This document shows positions 50,996 through 59,822 of a stretch of DNA of 64,000 nucleotides, one piece after another; the stretch's first letter is position 1, and each line of letters begins with the position of its first letter. This DNA comes from Lysinibacillus sp. PLM2 (GTDB taxonomy: Bacteria; Bacillota; Bacilli; Bacillales_A; Planococcaceae). The DNA lies in contig AP025689.1 in the NCBI GenBank assembly GCA_023168345.1, forward strand, positions 2,540,001-2,604,000. The letters run 5' to 3'. A model generated the notes under the pieces. The model had not been told where the DNA came from and ran no database searches. It saw nothing but the letters and a program-made list of their open reading frames with translations. The position numbers and the translations under genes were made by a program.

Positions 50996-51637
50996 TTATA
51001 TGAAAAAGTAAATGGCTAAAAACATGCATAAACTTCCACCCATTACAAATACATGCCATATTGCATGATTATAAGGGATTTTTTTGTTTTTATAAAAAAT
51101 AGTTCCTATTGTGTAGCTAAGGCCACCAGCTAGTAATGTTAAAACTCCGTTTATTGTGAAATGGTCAATTACTGGTTGGTACACAAAGATAAGCAACCAG
51201 CCCATTCCAATATAAACTATAAGTGATATTCCATGAAAACGATGGACAAAAAACTGTTTCAGAACAATTCCTATTAATGCTAATCCCCACTCGATTCCAA
51301 ATAAAATCCACCCTGTTTCCCCGCCTATTGCTATCAACGCAACAGGTGTATATGTTCCTGCGATTAAAAGAAAAATTGAACTGTGATCTAATTTTTTCAA
51401 GAAATGTTTATGTGTTGGCCACGAATGATATAATGTTGAAGCTAAATATAAAAGGAACATTGAAATTCCAAAGATTATATAACTAATTAACTCAATTTTT
51501 GATCCATTGCTAATAGCCTTCTCTGCTAGGAAAAATGTGGCTGGTATCGTTAATAACGCTCCTACTCCATGGGTCATAGCATTCCAAAATTCTTCTTTTT
51601 TACTATAAGCACTTTTAACTATTACTGCTTGCGTCAT
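50996..51637 (-). CDS. TrhA / hemolysin III family membrane protein
   Basis: About 213 residues with seven hydrophobic helices. EEFWNAMTHGVGALLTI, STLYHSWPTHKHFLKKLDHSSIFLLIAGTYTP and IPYNHAIWHVFVMGG bear the conserved Ser/His/Asp metal site of the PAQR/hemolysin III superfamily. B. subtilis YqfA is a relative, linked to membrane fluidity. The hemolysin name is historical and should not be taken as function. The start at 51637 follows GAGGTGAAGG; the 28 upstream codons in frame have no ribosome site. Confidence 0.9.
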   Translation of the reverse strand: MTQAVIVKSAYSKKEEFWNAMTHGVGALLTIPATFFLAEKAISNGSKIELISYIIFGISMFLLYLASTLYHSWPTHKHFLKKLDHSSIFLLIAGTYTPVALIAIGGETGWILFGIEWGLALIGIVLKQFFVHRFHGISLIVYIGMGWLLIFVYQPVIDHFTINGVLTLLAGGLSYTIGTIFYKNKKIPYNHAIWHVFVMGGSLCMFLAIYFFI

Positions 51638-51782
51638 TTCCTTCACCTCAATTAATATTATGGCAATATAATGGTAAAACATAAGAGTAAGATGTAACAA
51701 AAAATGAATGATAAATGTCATACTTCAAAATGAAATTTATAAATATGAGCAAAATATCAAACCGACATACATTAGGTGAAGA

Positions 51783-51819
51783 ATAAAAAATAGAGCACAT
51801 CCATATGATAGTGCTCTCA
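51783..51819 (-). terminator. Terminator downstream of the TIMP-like gene
   Basis: AGAGCAC tatcatatgg at GTGCTCT (51793-51817), followed by ATTTTTTATTC on the minus strand. The 190 bp between the gene stop and this site hold no further gene. Confidence 0.7.
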
Positions 51820-52011
51820 GGTACAACTATTAAGAACATACGTAATGCTTTATAACAATCAATTCAGCTCGTTATTCACAACGGAACATTACTCATAATA
51901 TACCTAATCAAAATCTATGGTATTTATTACTATAATATAGTTTTCATTCTACTCGCAAATAATTGAGCATTTGTTTGAGATAGGATATAAATTTTATTAT
52001 AAACGGAATGA

Positions 52012-52611
52012 TTAATGTCGTTTCTTTTTGATCATCGCGTACAGAGAAATCCCAATAATGATTGCCCCTAATAGACTAAAAATGAGTAGGATGTTTGAAT
52101 TCCCATTTTCACTTTTAACTAGAATGTTATCTTCATTCTCATCTGATTGACCCAGTTCTACTATTACGGTTGGTTTTTCACCAACACCTAACTCTTCTAG
52201 ATCTGATGTAGCTGTCATTAACGGGGCTGTTCTCGAACAAATATTTACTTGAAGTGCGTCTTCTGATTTATTTGCATACACTAAATATTCTTCATTCAAA
52301 GTGAAGTTAAAACCACAGCTTGCAGATTCTCTTGCAGTATAAAGCGTAACAACTGTTTCATCTACACCCTTCCATGTCTCCTTTACCTTCAATTGGACTT
52401 CAAGAAGATCTGCTGAAGATTGTATGTCAGCGTCTTTATTAGGATCAACTATTTTAATCACTTCTCCAGAAAACACAGCAGTACTTCTGTTTAATTCTTC
52501 CGTTGGTGTTCCAGGAGCGGCACATGAACAAGCGTAGGTTTCAGTAGCAGTAAAATTAAATGAAAATGCTATTAGGAATGAAAAAATAACAAAGATCTTT
52601 ATTTTCTTCAA
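52012..52611 (-). CDS. TIMP/netrin-like surface protein with C-terminal anchor
   Basis: About 199 residues. Signal peptide (KKIKIFVIFSFLIAFSFNF), then ETYACSCAAPGTP at the mature N-terminus: the CxC-type start of tissue-inhibitor-of-metalloproteinase (TIMP/NTR) OB-folds. VFSGEVIKI, VKETWKGVDETVVTLYT, SCGFNF and VNICSRT follow. A linker leads to a membrane helix (ILLIFSLLGAIIIGISLYA) and a basic tail (IKKKRH), so it is held in the membrane facing out. Bacterial members are little studied; protease inhibition is not shown. Start TTG at 52611 follows AAAGGGGGG. Confidence 0.75.
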   Translation of the reverse strand: MKKIKIFVIFSFLIAFSFNFTATETYACSCAAPGTPTEELNRSTAVFSGEVIKIVDPNKDADIQSSADLLEVQLKVKETWKGVDETVVTLYTARESASCGFNFTLNEEYLVYANKSEDALQVNICSRTAPLMTATSDLEELGVGEKPTVIVELGQSDENEDNILVKSENGNSNILLIFSLLGAIIIGISLYAMIKKKRH

Positions 52612-52692
52612 GATTAATCCCCCCTTTAGCAATTTGACTTTGTTTTTGATAGAAAGTTACATGTAATCATCCATCTAGAGGGAATTTTACGA

Positions 52693-52737
52693 AATAAAAA
52701 AACACGTTTCACTCCATTTCGCGAGTTGAAACGTGTA
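52693..52737 (-). terminator. Terminator after the universal stress protein gene
   Basis: ACACGTTTCA ... TGAAACGTGT (52702-52736), 10-bp stem, followed by TTTTTTTATTTC on the minus strand. Confidence 0.9.
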
Positions 52738-52743
52738 CCTATT

Positions 52744-53166
52744 TTATAAACGAACAATCAGCACATCGCATTTTGCTGTACGAGCAACTTGCTCCGCTAC
52801 TGAACCGATAACCATTTTTTCTATTGCATTATATCCTGTAGCCCCACATATGATCAAATCTACATCTTTTAGCTGAGTTAAAATTGACTTTGCAGAACCT
52901 TCTTCTACAGTTACTTCTACACGATTAACCCCTTGTGCTTCAGCTTCCTGTTTAAATTTTACTATTTCAGAGAGACTTTGAGTTTTTAATTTTTCAGCAT
53001 ATTTTAAATCATAGGCTGCAATTGAACCGAATGATACTGTATCCACTACATGTATTAATTGAAGCGTTGCATCATAATCCCTTGCCAAATTAACTCCACG
53101 TTCTAGTGCTTTTTTAGATTGCTCGGAAAAGTCGATTGCTACTGCTATTTTTTGATATTTTGCCAT
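52744..53166 (-). CDS. Universal stress protein (UspA family)
   Basis: A 140-residue single-domain Usp. KIAVAIDFSEQSKKALERGVNLA at the start and the ATP-binding loop GATGYNAIEKMVIGSVAEQV (G-2x-G-9x-G-S type) near 109-128 suggest the ATP-binding subclass. AAGGAGG precedes the start; a strong terminator follows, so it is a single unit, separate from the peptide operon upstream by about 90 bp. Stress role is by family. Confidence 0.92.
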   Translation of the reverse strand: MAKYQKIAVAIDFSEQSKKALERGVNLARDYDATLQLIHVVDTVSFGSIAAYDLKYAEKLKTQSLSEIVKFKQEAEAQGVNRVEVTVEEGSAKSILTQLKDVDLIICGATGYNAIEKMVIGSVAEQVARTAKCDVLIVRL

Positions 53167-53252
53167 TATTATCCTCCTTTGTTTGATATTATCATACCAA
53201 ATTTTAGAAGATACGAATATAAATTCATCATTATTTTAGAGAAACATGATAA

Positions 53253-54065
53253 TTAAAAAATACTACCAATAGCTGTAATGGTTGTTGCTAAATCCTGACG
53301 GTAATTTGGGTGTTTCTCATTCAAACTATTGATTGACACTTCATTTCCACCTAGAGAGCTATGAACATATAAGTCATCCCCCATATACATGGCAATATGG
53401 CCTGGGAAATAAATTAAATCACCTTTTTGAATTTGCACAAAGGGGATTTGCTTAACTGGAAAACCTTCAACTATTTTTGCATCCCGATATATAATCGATC
53501 CATTTAACATATATGACATCATACATAATCCAGAGCAGTCAATCCCTAGTGGGGTTTTTCCTCCCCATCGATACGGCGTCTTTAAATAGCTGACAGCAGT
53601 TTGTACAACCCGTTCACGAAATTCTTCTTCAGAAATGTTTATCTCTTTTACTTTTTCTTGAATCCATTGCGTTCTAGTATAGCCAACTTCACCTGTTACT
53701 AACTTCACCTTCGACCATTCATGATTTAAATTCTCATCTTCTAACAACTGAACAATTGAACCTTTTACGAGTGTTATTATTTTCTCATTTTGAATTTTAG
53801 GCCCTCTTAACAAATCAGCAAAGTTTTGAATGATAATATGCTGCGCTTCATTTTGCCACTGTTTCGTTATTTCATCATCTATAAGAACATGTTCTTTTTG
53901 ACAGTACCCTTCGTACCTATAAGAAGTACGGACCTTTAACCATGATTCACCACATAATTCTAATATTTCTACGGTCATTCCATAAAGAACTTCGTCGATT
54001 AATTCTGAAGTGGCCTCTGGTTTAGCATGAAGGTTTGCAATCATAGAAGTAACAACAGCTTTCAA
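53253..54065 (-). CDS. ykfC: NlpC/P60 endopeptidase, YkfC-like
   Basis: A 270-residue protein: two SH3b-type domains (about 1-135) then an NlpC/P60 cysteine peptidase domain (about 150-270) with catalytic Cys in YRWGGKTPLGIDCSG, His in FPGHIAMYMGDD and polar HSS. No signal peptide, so it is cytosolic, as for YkfC, which splits L-Ala-gamma-D-Glu from wall peptides taken up by the cell. The start is TTG, overlapping the stop of the previous gene as TTGA. Last gene of the operon. Confidence 0.9.
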   Translation of the reverse strand: MKAVVTSMIANLHAKPEATSELIDEVLYGMTVEILELCGESWLKVRTSYRYEGYCQKEHVLIDDEITKQWQNEAQHIIIQNFADLLRGPKIQNEKIITLVKGSIVQLLEDENLNHEWSKVKLVTGEVGYTRTQWIQEKVKEINISEEEFRERVVQTAVSYLKTPYRWGGKTPLGIDCSGLCMMSYMLNGSIIYRDAKIVEGFPVKQIPFVQIQKGDLIYFPGHIAMYMGDDLYVHSSLGGNEVSINSLNEKHPNYRQDLATTITAIGSIF

Positions 54066-54853
54066 AGTGTACGTCCACCTCTTTCGATACGGTCGAAATA
54101 TTGAAAAACATTTTTAGAAATTGATCCAATACATTTCTTCGCTTCATCGGCATCATCCACATTTGTAATCATAACTCCGATGATGTAATCGTGTTTCTCA
54201 TGAAAAACGATGCCGACATCGTGACTCACATTATCTAAATTACCTGTTTTATGTGCCATTTTAACATTTTCGATTAAATACCTTTTTAGTCCATCATTGA
54301 TTCTTTGTCTGCTCAAAATATCAAGAGCCAATTGACTAAATTGTAATGATAATAAATCCTGCTTATAAATTCGTGTGAATAGGTGTGCCATATCTCTTGC
54401 AGTCGTGACACTATCTACGCCTTCTTCTAAGCTAGCAAAATCCATCATTTTTCTTTGCAGCTTAGTACGGGTCAATCCTATTTTTCTAAAGAATGCATTA
54501 TATTGTTCGATCCCTAAAAAATCGATTAACACATTTGTTGCCGTATTATCACTTGTGATGATCATCCAAACAAGTAATTCATATAATGTACTCTTGTTTA
54601 CATCTTGTTCCGTTAGTACACTATATTCCACTTTATGATGTTGCTTAATTTCAACTTCCTTGTGTAACGAAATGTTTTCCCTTTCAATAAACTCTAACAC
54701 GGCTATTAATATCGGAACTTTAATAAGACTAGCACTTGAAACTACTTCATCTAGTTGTTTAGCATAAAGAAAATCATCAGCTTTTGCCTTTTTAATAAAT
54801 AGATGAATGTTATACTCTACTGAGTCAATCAATCTTTCAAGTTGTTCTTTCAA
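54062..54853 (-). CDS. Cytosolic beta-lactamase-fold serine hydrolase
   Basis: About 263 residues of class A beta-lactamase/penicillin-binding fold: SxxK in SSASLIKVPIL, SDN in IITSDNTATN, KTG in AHKTGNLDN. The omega-loop position that in class A enzymes carries Glu166 (RxExxLN) reads RKMMDFA, so the general base needed to free the acyl-enzyme is absent. There is no signal peptide from the TTG start at 54853, which follows AGGGGGG; the protein should stay in the cytosol. In an operon for murein peptides it may act on D-amino-acid peptides; antibiotic resistance is not implied. It lies between ykfA and ykfC. Confidence 0.75.
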   Translation of the reverse strand: MKEQLERLIDSVEYNIHLFIKKAKADDFLYAKQLDEVVSSASLIKVPILIAVLEFIERENISLHKEVEIKQHHKVEYSVLTEQDVNKSTLYELLVWMIITSDNTATNVLIDFLGIEQYNAFFRKIGLTRTKLQRKMMDFASLEEGVDSVTTARDMAHLFTRIYKQDLLSLQFSQLALDILSRQRINDGLKRYLIENVKMAHKTGNLDNVSHDVGIVFHEKHDYIIGVMITNVDDADEAKKCIGSISKNVFQYFDRIERGGRTL

Positions 54854-54863
54854 ATTTTCCCCC

Positions 54864-55796
54864 CTATAACATAACGGAAATAGTGTTATCATCCGTATTG
54901 ATAGTAACAGTTCTACCTAATGGTAATGTCATAGTGGGTAGCGTATGCCCACATACGACATCCATTAAAATTGGTTTACCTGTTGGCACGAGTATTTCTT
55001 CAAAAATCGTTTGCAATCTCAGGCTTTGTTCTGGATGCATCGCATTTTGCGGACCACAATTCGTCCATGCTCCTAATATAATTCCAGCTACATCATCAAA
55101 TTTCCCTGCTAGCTTTAATTGAGTTAACATGCGATCAACACTACGTTCATATTCATCAATATCCTCTAAAAATAGAATTTTACCCTTTGTATTAATTTCA
55201 TAAGGTGTACCAAGAGATGCTGTAACTAATGTTAAATTTCCACCAACGAGCTGACCAGTTGCCTTTCCTGAAACTAAGGTCTTCATCGGCATACCAATTG
55301 GATTTTCCAAATTATAACAGTCTCGATTCGTTTCTCGTACAGTACTTAAAAAAGAATCCCAAGTATAATCATCCATCTCTGGTTTTATAAACTCCGTAGA
55401 AGGCATTGGTGAATGATATGTGACAAAATCACATTGTTGGTTAAACACAATGTGAAGGGCAGTCACGTCACTATAGCCTGCAAATACCTTTGGATTATCC
55501 TTTATCATTTCTAAATTTAATAATGGTAGAATTTTTGTTGCGCCATAACCACCTCGAATGCAAAAGATGCCATCTATGTCTGGATTTTGAAACATTTCAT
55601 TGACTTCACGAGCGCGTAATTCATCTTTCCCCGCTAGATAGCCATGTCGTTGACGGCATGTTTCACCAACAACCACTTTAAAGCCGAGGTGTTCAACCTT
55701 TTCAATCGCTTTCGGAAGTGCTTCCTCAGGTGTTGGACTTGATGCACTAATGAGTCCAATTGTATCCCCTTTTTTTAATGATTTCGGTATCCTCAT
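54864..55796 (-). CDS. ykfA: LD-carboxypeptidase, YkfA-like (S66 family)
   Basis: A 310-residue S66 peptidase that removes the terminal D-Ala from murein tetrapeptides. Catalytic Ser lies in VFAGYSDVTALH, Glu in ILFLEDIDEYE, His in VVCGHTLPT; GLISASSPTPEE at the start is typical. Cytosolic, no signal peptide. It follows the ATPase gene by 2 bp and precedes the beta-lactamase-fold gene by about 10 bp. Confidence 0.93.
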   Translation of the reverse strand: MRIPKSLKKGDTIGLISASSPTPEEALPKAIEKVEHLGFKVVVGETCRQRHGYLAGKDELRAREVNEMFQNPDIDGIFCIRGGYGATKILPLLNLEMIKDNPKVFAGYSDVTALHIVFNQQCDFVTYHSPMPSTEFIKPEMDDYTWDSFLSTVRETNRDCYNLENPIGMPMKTLVSGKATGQLVGGNLTLVTASLGTPYEINTKGKILFLEDIDEYERSVDRMLTQLKLAGKFDDVAGIILGAWTNCGPQNAMHPEQSLRLQTIFEEILVPTGKPILMDVVCGHTLPTMTLPLGRTVTINTDDNTISVML

Positions 55797-55798
55797 TT

Positions 55799-56746
55799 TT
55801 AAACCCCCATTTTTTGAGTTTGCTGATAACGGTAAATCTCCTCATCATTTGCTAAGACATAATGTCCTTCCTCCAGTTCGACAAATGAAGGGGGATTTAA
55901 TTCATAGTTATGTTGAGAAGGGTCATATATTTCAATTTTTTTATTTCGTTCTTTATAAGGATTCGGTTCAGGTACAGCAGAAATAAGTGCTCGTGTATAT
56001 GGATGAATGGGATTTGAGAACAATTTCTCTGTTTCTGCCAGTTCAACAATTCTTCCTTTAAAAATAACTGCCGTTCGATTAGATATATATCTTACGATGG
56101 ATAAATCATGGGCAATAAATAAGTAAGTAAGATTATTCTCAATTTGTAATTTTGAAAGCAAGTTCAACACTTGTGCACGTATCGAAACATCAAGGGCCGA
56201 TATCGGTTCATCCGCTATGATAAATTCTGGTTCCATAACAAGAGCTCTAGCGATGCCAATTCGTTGACGTTGGCCACCCGAAAATTCATGGGGAAAGCGA
56301 CTTGCAAATTCAGGTAATAATCCTACTTGTAATAAAGCGCTTCGTACTCTTTCTTTTCGTTCATTATCATTTGCATACTTTCTTGTATTAAATAGTCCCT
56401 CAGAAATAATATAATCTACTTTTGCCCGTTCATTGAGTGATGCCATAGGATCCTGAAAAATCATTTGAATTTTTTCCGTAATTTGTTGATCCCATTCTTT
56501 TTGGATTTTGCCATTTATTCTTTGTCCTTTAAAAAGAATTTCTCCACTAGTAACCTCATTAATCCGCATAATGGCGCGACCAATTGTCGTTTTACCAGAA
56601 CCTGATTCACCAACAAGCCCGAAAGTTTCGCCTTTATAAATATTGAAGCTAACATCATCGATGGCAACAAATTTATTTTTCCCTTTACCAAAGGTCACAT
56701 TTAAATTTTTGACTTCAACGAGTACATCTCTATCCTTCATTTGCAA
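55799..56746 (-). CDS. ykfD: Peptide ABC transporter ATPase, DppF/YkfD type
   Basis: A 315-residue ABC ATPase. Walker [10 protein letters not shown], signature EFSGGQRQR, Walker [14 protein letters not shown], and the C-terminal oligopeptide-transporter extension with [19 protein letters not shown]. Pairs with the DppD-type ATPase as a heterodimer. The frame opens at TTG (56746), 5 nt after GAAGGGAG; an ATG two codons in is an alternative. It overlaps dppD by about 17 bp. Confidence 0.95.
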   Translation of the reverse strand: MQMKDRDVLVEVKNLNVTFGKGKNKFVAIDDVSFNIYKGETFGLVGESGSGKTTIGRAIMRINEVTSGEILFKGQRINGKIQKEWDQQITEKIQMIFQDPMASLNERAKVDYIISEGLFNTRKYANDNERKERVRSALLQVGLLPEFASRFPHEFSGGQRQRIGIARALVMEPEFIIADEPISALDVSIRAQVLNLLSKLQIENNLTYLFIAHDLSIVRYISNRTAVIFKGRIVELAETEKLFSNPIHPYTRALISAVPEPNPYKERNKKIEIYDPSQHNYELNPPSFVELEEGHYVLANDEEIYRYQQTQKMGV

Positions 56747-57791
56747 ATCGTCTCCCTTCTTCGAAAAATGCTTTCAAATTTTCGGGAGGCTCTACCTTTG
56801 GTGCCTTTGGATGAAGCAACCACGTTTTTGCATAATGAGTTTCACTCACCTTAAAAAACGGTGGATTTTGTTCATAATCTATTTTTAAAGCATAGGGATT
56901 ACGTGGTGCAAAGGCATCCCCTTTTATGTCTTTAAACAAATTAGGTGGTGTACCTTTTATTGAAAATAATTCTTCTCCCTTCACCCCTAGCTGTGGCAAC
57001 GAAGAAAGAAGGGCCCACGTATACGGATGCTTACTATTAAAAAAGATCTCATCAGATTTACCAAACTCAATCACTTCTCCTGCATACATAACAGCTAATC
57101 GATCTGCCACCTTGGCAACAACGCCTAAATCATGAGTGATAAATATTGTAGTTAGCATATATTTTTCCTGTAAATTTTTTAAAAGCTGTAAAATTTGGGC
57201 TTGTATCGTTACATCAAGCGCAGTGGTTGGCTCATCGCAAATTAATATTTTTGGATTGCAGGCAATCGCAATTGCTATAACAATTCGTTGACGCATACCA
57301 CCTGAAAATTCATGAGGGTATTGTTTGTATCGTCTTTCTACATCATGAATACCGACATCCTTTAATAATTGTAAAGTTTTTTCATAAGCCTCTTTCCCTA
57401 TTAGCTCTTGATGTAAGACAATAGCTTCCTCAATTTGCTTTCCAATTGGTTTTAAAGGATTTAATGATGTCATTGGATCTTGAGTCACCATGGCAATTTC
57501 TTTTCCGCGTACTTTTAACCAATCTTTTTCAATTTTATACTTAGCTATATCTTCATTGTTATAGTAAATGCTTCCTTTATCGATATAGCCGTTATTATCT
57601 AGTAAACCGATGATTGATTTTACAAGTACCGATTTTCCCGAACCCGATTCTCCAACAATCGCTAAACTTTCTCCCTTATATAACTCTAGTGATATATCTC
57701 GTATAGCAGTGAGTATTCTCCCGTGTAGTTTGAACTTTATGACTAAGTTTTCAATGGATAAAATAGGTTTATTTGATTCTATAGTGGTCAT
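56730..57791 (-). CDS. dppD: Peptide ABC transporter ATPase, DppD type
   Basis: About 353 residues. Walker [10 protein letters not shown], signature EFSGGMRQR, Walker [13 protein letters not shown], and C-terminal [17 protein letters not shown] with a long tail that in many members binds an Fe-S cluster; here the tail lacks the cysteine set. The start at 57791 follows GGAGGG with 6-nt spacing. Partner of the YkfD-type ATPase. Confidence 0.95.
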   Translation of the reverse strand: MTTIESNKPILSIENLVIKFKLHGRILTAIRDISLELYKGESLAIVGESGSGKSVLVKSIIGLLDNNGYIDKGSIYYNNEDIAKYKIEKDWLKVRGKEIAMVTQDPMTSLNPLKPIGKQIEEAIVLHQELIGKEAYEKTLQLLKDVGIHDVERRYKQYPHEFSGGMRQRIVIAIAIACNPKILICDEPTTALDVTIQAQILQLLKNLQEKYMLTTIFITHDLGVVAKVADRLAVMYAGEVIEFGKSDEIFFNSKHPYTWALLSSLPQLGVKGEELFSIKGTPPNLFKDIKGDAFAPRNPYALKIDYEQNPPFFKVSETHYAKTWLLHPKAPKVEPPENLKAFFEEGRRFANEG

Positions 57792-57802
57792 TGACATCCC
57801 TC

Positions 57803-58777
57803 CTACCTATGATTTTTCGGATCAGCTGCATCTGCAAATGCATTACCGATAATATAAAAGGCAATCGTAATGACACTTAACACGATACTTGGAAAGATGA
57901 GCTGATAACGCAAATCTGGTGACATCATTAGAACTCGACCTTCATTGATCAAATTTCCTAATGATGGCTCGCTAATTGGAAGACCTAGCCCGATATAAGT
58001 AAGAAATACTTCAGAACCAATGGCAAAAGGAATGGCTAAGCTCACCCGAAGCATGATAATTGAGATTAAATAGGGTAATAGATTTTTTAAAATAATGCGA
58101 TGACTTGGCGTTCCCAAGGTTCTAGATGCTAAGTTGTATTCACGGTCTCTTAATATGACAATTTGATTTCGGATAAACCGAGCCATTTCAACCCAGCCGG
58201 TTATACACATTGCGATTATAATCGTTGTAATACTAGGTCGTAATATTAAAGACATTAAAATTAATACGATTGTCGTAGGGATATTTTCTACGATGTTGTA
58301 CATATGAGAGATGGGCGTCTCAAGTTTTCTTGAGTAACCCCAAAGAGCACCAATTGTAATCCCAACAATCACTTCAAATAGTGCTACCACAACGCCTATT
58401 AGTAGGGACGTACGCGTTCCAGCCCATATCCGTGACCATAAATCTTGTCCAATTGAATTTGTTCCAAACCAAAATTCACTGTTTGGTTCAACATTTCGTA
58501 ATTGATAGCCTGTCTCTTCATTTAAATATATTTCGGTCGGTGATTTCTGATTAGGTAAATAAGGTTGAATAACAACGAAAAATACGATAGAGATCACTAA
58601 TATTAATAGAAAAACTGCTACTTTATTTTTTAAAAACGATCTCCAGGTTGAACGCCAATAGGAATAATTCGAGTAGCCAGTTTCTTCAGCTTTATGTTCA
58701 TCTGTTACTGCAAATTGAAATAATTGTTCACTAGACTTGTCTGAAATATTACGTATTTCTTCTGAAAATAGCCCCAT
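57803..58777 (-). CDS. dppC: Peptide ABC transporter permease, DppC type
   Basis: A 324-residue permease. A long cytosolic N-terminus with YSYWRSTWRSFLKNKVAVFLL (OppC N-terminal region), then an extracellular loop and five membrane helices of the binding-protein-dependent transport fold, with the EAA-type loop near NLASRTLGTPSHRIILKNLLP. It starts inside the dppB stop (TAATG), so the two are coupled. Confidence 0.95.
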   Translation of the reverse strand: MGLFSEEIRNISDKSSEQLFQFAVTDEHKAEETGYSNYSYWRSTWRSFLKNKVAVFLLILVISIVFFVVIQPYLPNQKSPTEIYLNEETGYQLRNVEPNSEFWFGTNSIGQDLWSRIWAGTRTSLLIGVVVALFEVIVGITIGALWGYSRKLETPISHMYNIVENIPTTIVLILMSLILRPSITTIIIAMCITGWVEMARFIRNQIVILRDREYNLASRTLGTPSHRIILKNLLPYLISIIMLRVSLAIPFAIGSEVFLTYIGLGLPISEPSLGNLINEGRVLMMSPDLRYQLIFPSIVLSVITIAFYIIGNAFADAADPKNHR

Positions 58778-59721
58778 TAGCGTACACTCTCCCCTCTACC
58801 CAACTTAATCCGAGGATCGACTAGGGACATGACGATATCACCTAAAAACAACCCAATAATCCCAAGGGATGAGAAGATTAATACAAGCCCTTGAACTACA
58901 GCATTATCCTGACGTTGAATAGCATCAACGAGTAAGCCTCCCATTCCAGGGATGGAATATAGTGACTCAATATAAATCGAACCTGTGATAGTAAACAAAA
59001 TAGTTGCAGGTAAATATTGTGCCATTGGAATAAAAGCATTTCTCATGACATGACGAAACATCAATGTACGCTCTCTTACACCCTTAGCTCTTGCTAATTG
59101 AATATAATCTTTGTTTAGCTCGTCCACCATATAACGTCTCATCCACATTGCATAGGAAGCAATCGGGCCTAAAGCTAGTGAAATTAATGGTAAAATCCAA
59201 CTAATTGGCCTGTCTTCATCAAATAACATCGGTAAACGGAAAAAGTCCGTAACATACACTTGTATTAATAAGTAATAAACCATAGCTGGAACAGCCACAA
59301 CGAAGACGATATATCCTGTCCCAAGCCGATCAAGCCATCGACCTTTCATCTGCGCCATTAAAATCCCTAATGGTACACCGATGAGTAAGGCTAGAACAAC
59401 AGCTCCTAATCCAAAAAATAATGAATACAAAATTTTATCAGCAATGATTTCAACAACAGGTACATCAGTACGATAAGTTATTGATTTTCCTAGATCACCT
59501 TGAATTAAGTTGCTGTAAAAGTTCCCCAATTGAACAAGAATGGGGTCTCTAAGGCCTAGATTCGTTAAATAAACTTCCTGTTGTTCAGGTGTCATTTTCT
59601 CAGCCGCCGCTCCTAAATAACCCTCTTCAGGTAATAAGCGTAATAATAAGAAAACTATCGTGATAATTACTAATAACGTAATGACAGACTGCATTAATCG
59701 TTTCCCTATATAAGCAAGCAT
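58777..59721 (-). CDS. dppB: Peptide ABC transporter permease, DppB type
   Basis: A 314-residue permease with six membrane helices. N-terminal AYIGKRLMQSVITLLVIIT is typical of the DppB/OppB subfamily; the EAA-type loop is YIQLARAKGVRERTLMFRHVM. GGGGGG lies before the start. A hairpin separates it from the binding-protein gene upstream. Confidence 0.95.
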   Translation of the reverse strand: MLAYIGKRLMQSVITLLVIITIVFLLLRLLPEEGYLGAAAEKMTPEQQEVYLTNLGLRDPILVQLGNFYSNLIQGDLGKSITYRTDVPVVEIIADKILYSLFFGLGAVVLALLIGVPLGILMAQMKGRWLDRLGTGYIVFVVAVPAMVYYLLIQVYVTDFFRLPMLFDEDRPISWILPLISLALGPIASYAMWMRRYMVDELNKDYIQLARAKGVRERTLMFRHVMRNAFIPMAQYLPATILFTITGSIYIESLYSIPGMGGLLVDAIQRQDNAVVQGLVLIFSSLGIIGLFLGDIVMSLVDPRIKLGRGESVR

Positions 59722-59755
59722 TTAAATCCCCCCTATGTAAAGAGAATATGAAGGA

Positions 59756-59783
59756 AGGAGATGGTGAGAAGCCATCTCCTTCT
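59756..59783 (-). terminator. Hairpin between the binding protein and permease genes
   Basis: AAGGAGATGG ttctca CCATCTCCTT-type stem of 10 bp. The following minus-strand sequence (CCTTCATATTC) lacks a proper T-run, so it is more likely a partial stop or mRNA-stabilising hairpin than a full terminator. Confidence 0.6.
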
Positions 59784-59822
59784 TAGTGTTTCAACACCCT
59801 TTATATCTGAGTGTAGAACCTT

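Noticed and set aside
51745-51786. 13-codon plus-strand frame before a hairpin
   Set aside because: No ribosome site; the hairpin's T-run faces the other strand.
54062-54853. Calling the gene an antibiotic-resistance beta-lactamase
   Set aside because: No signal peptide, no Glu166 equivalent, and the operon is for peptide catabolism.
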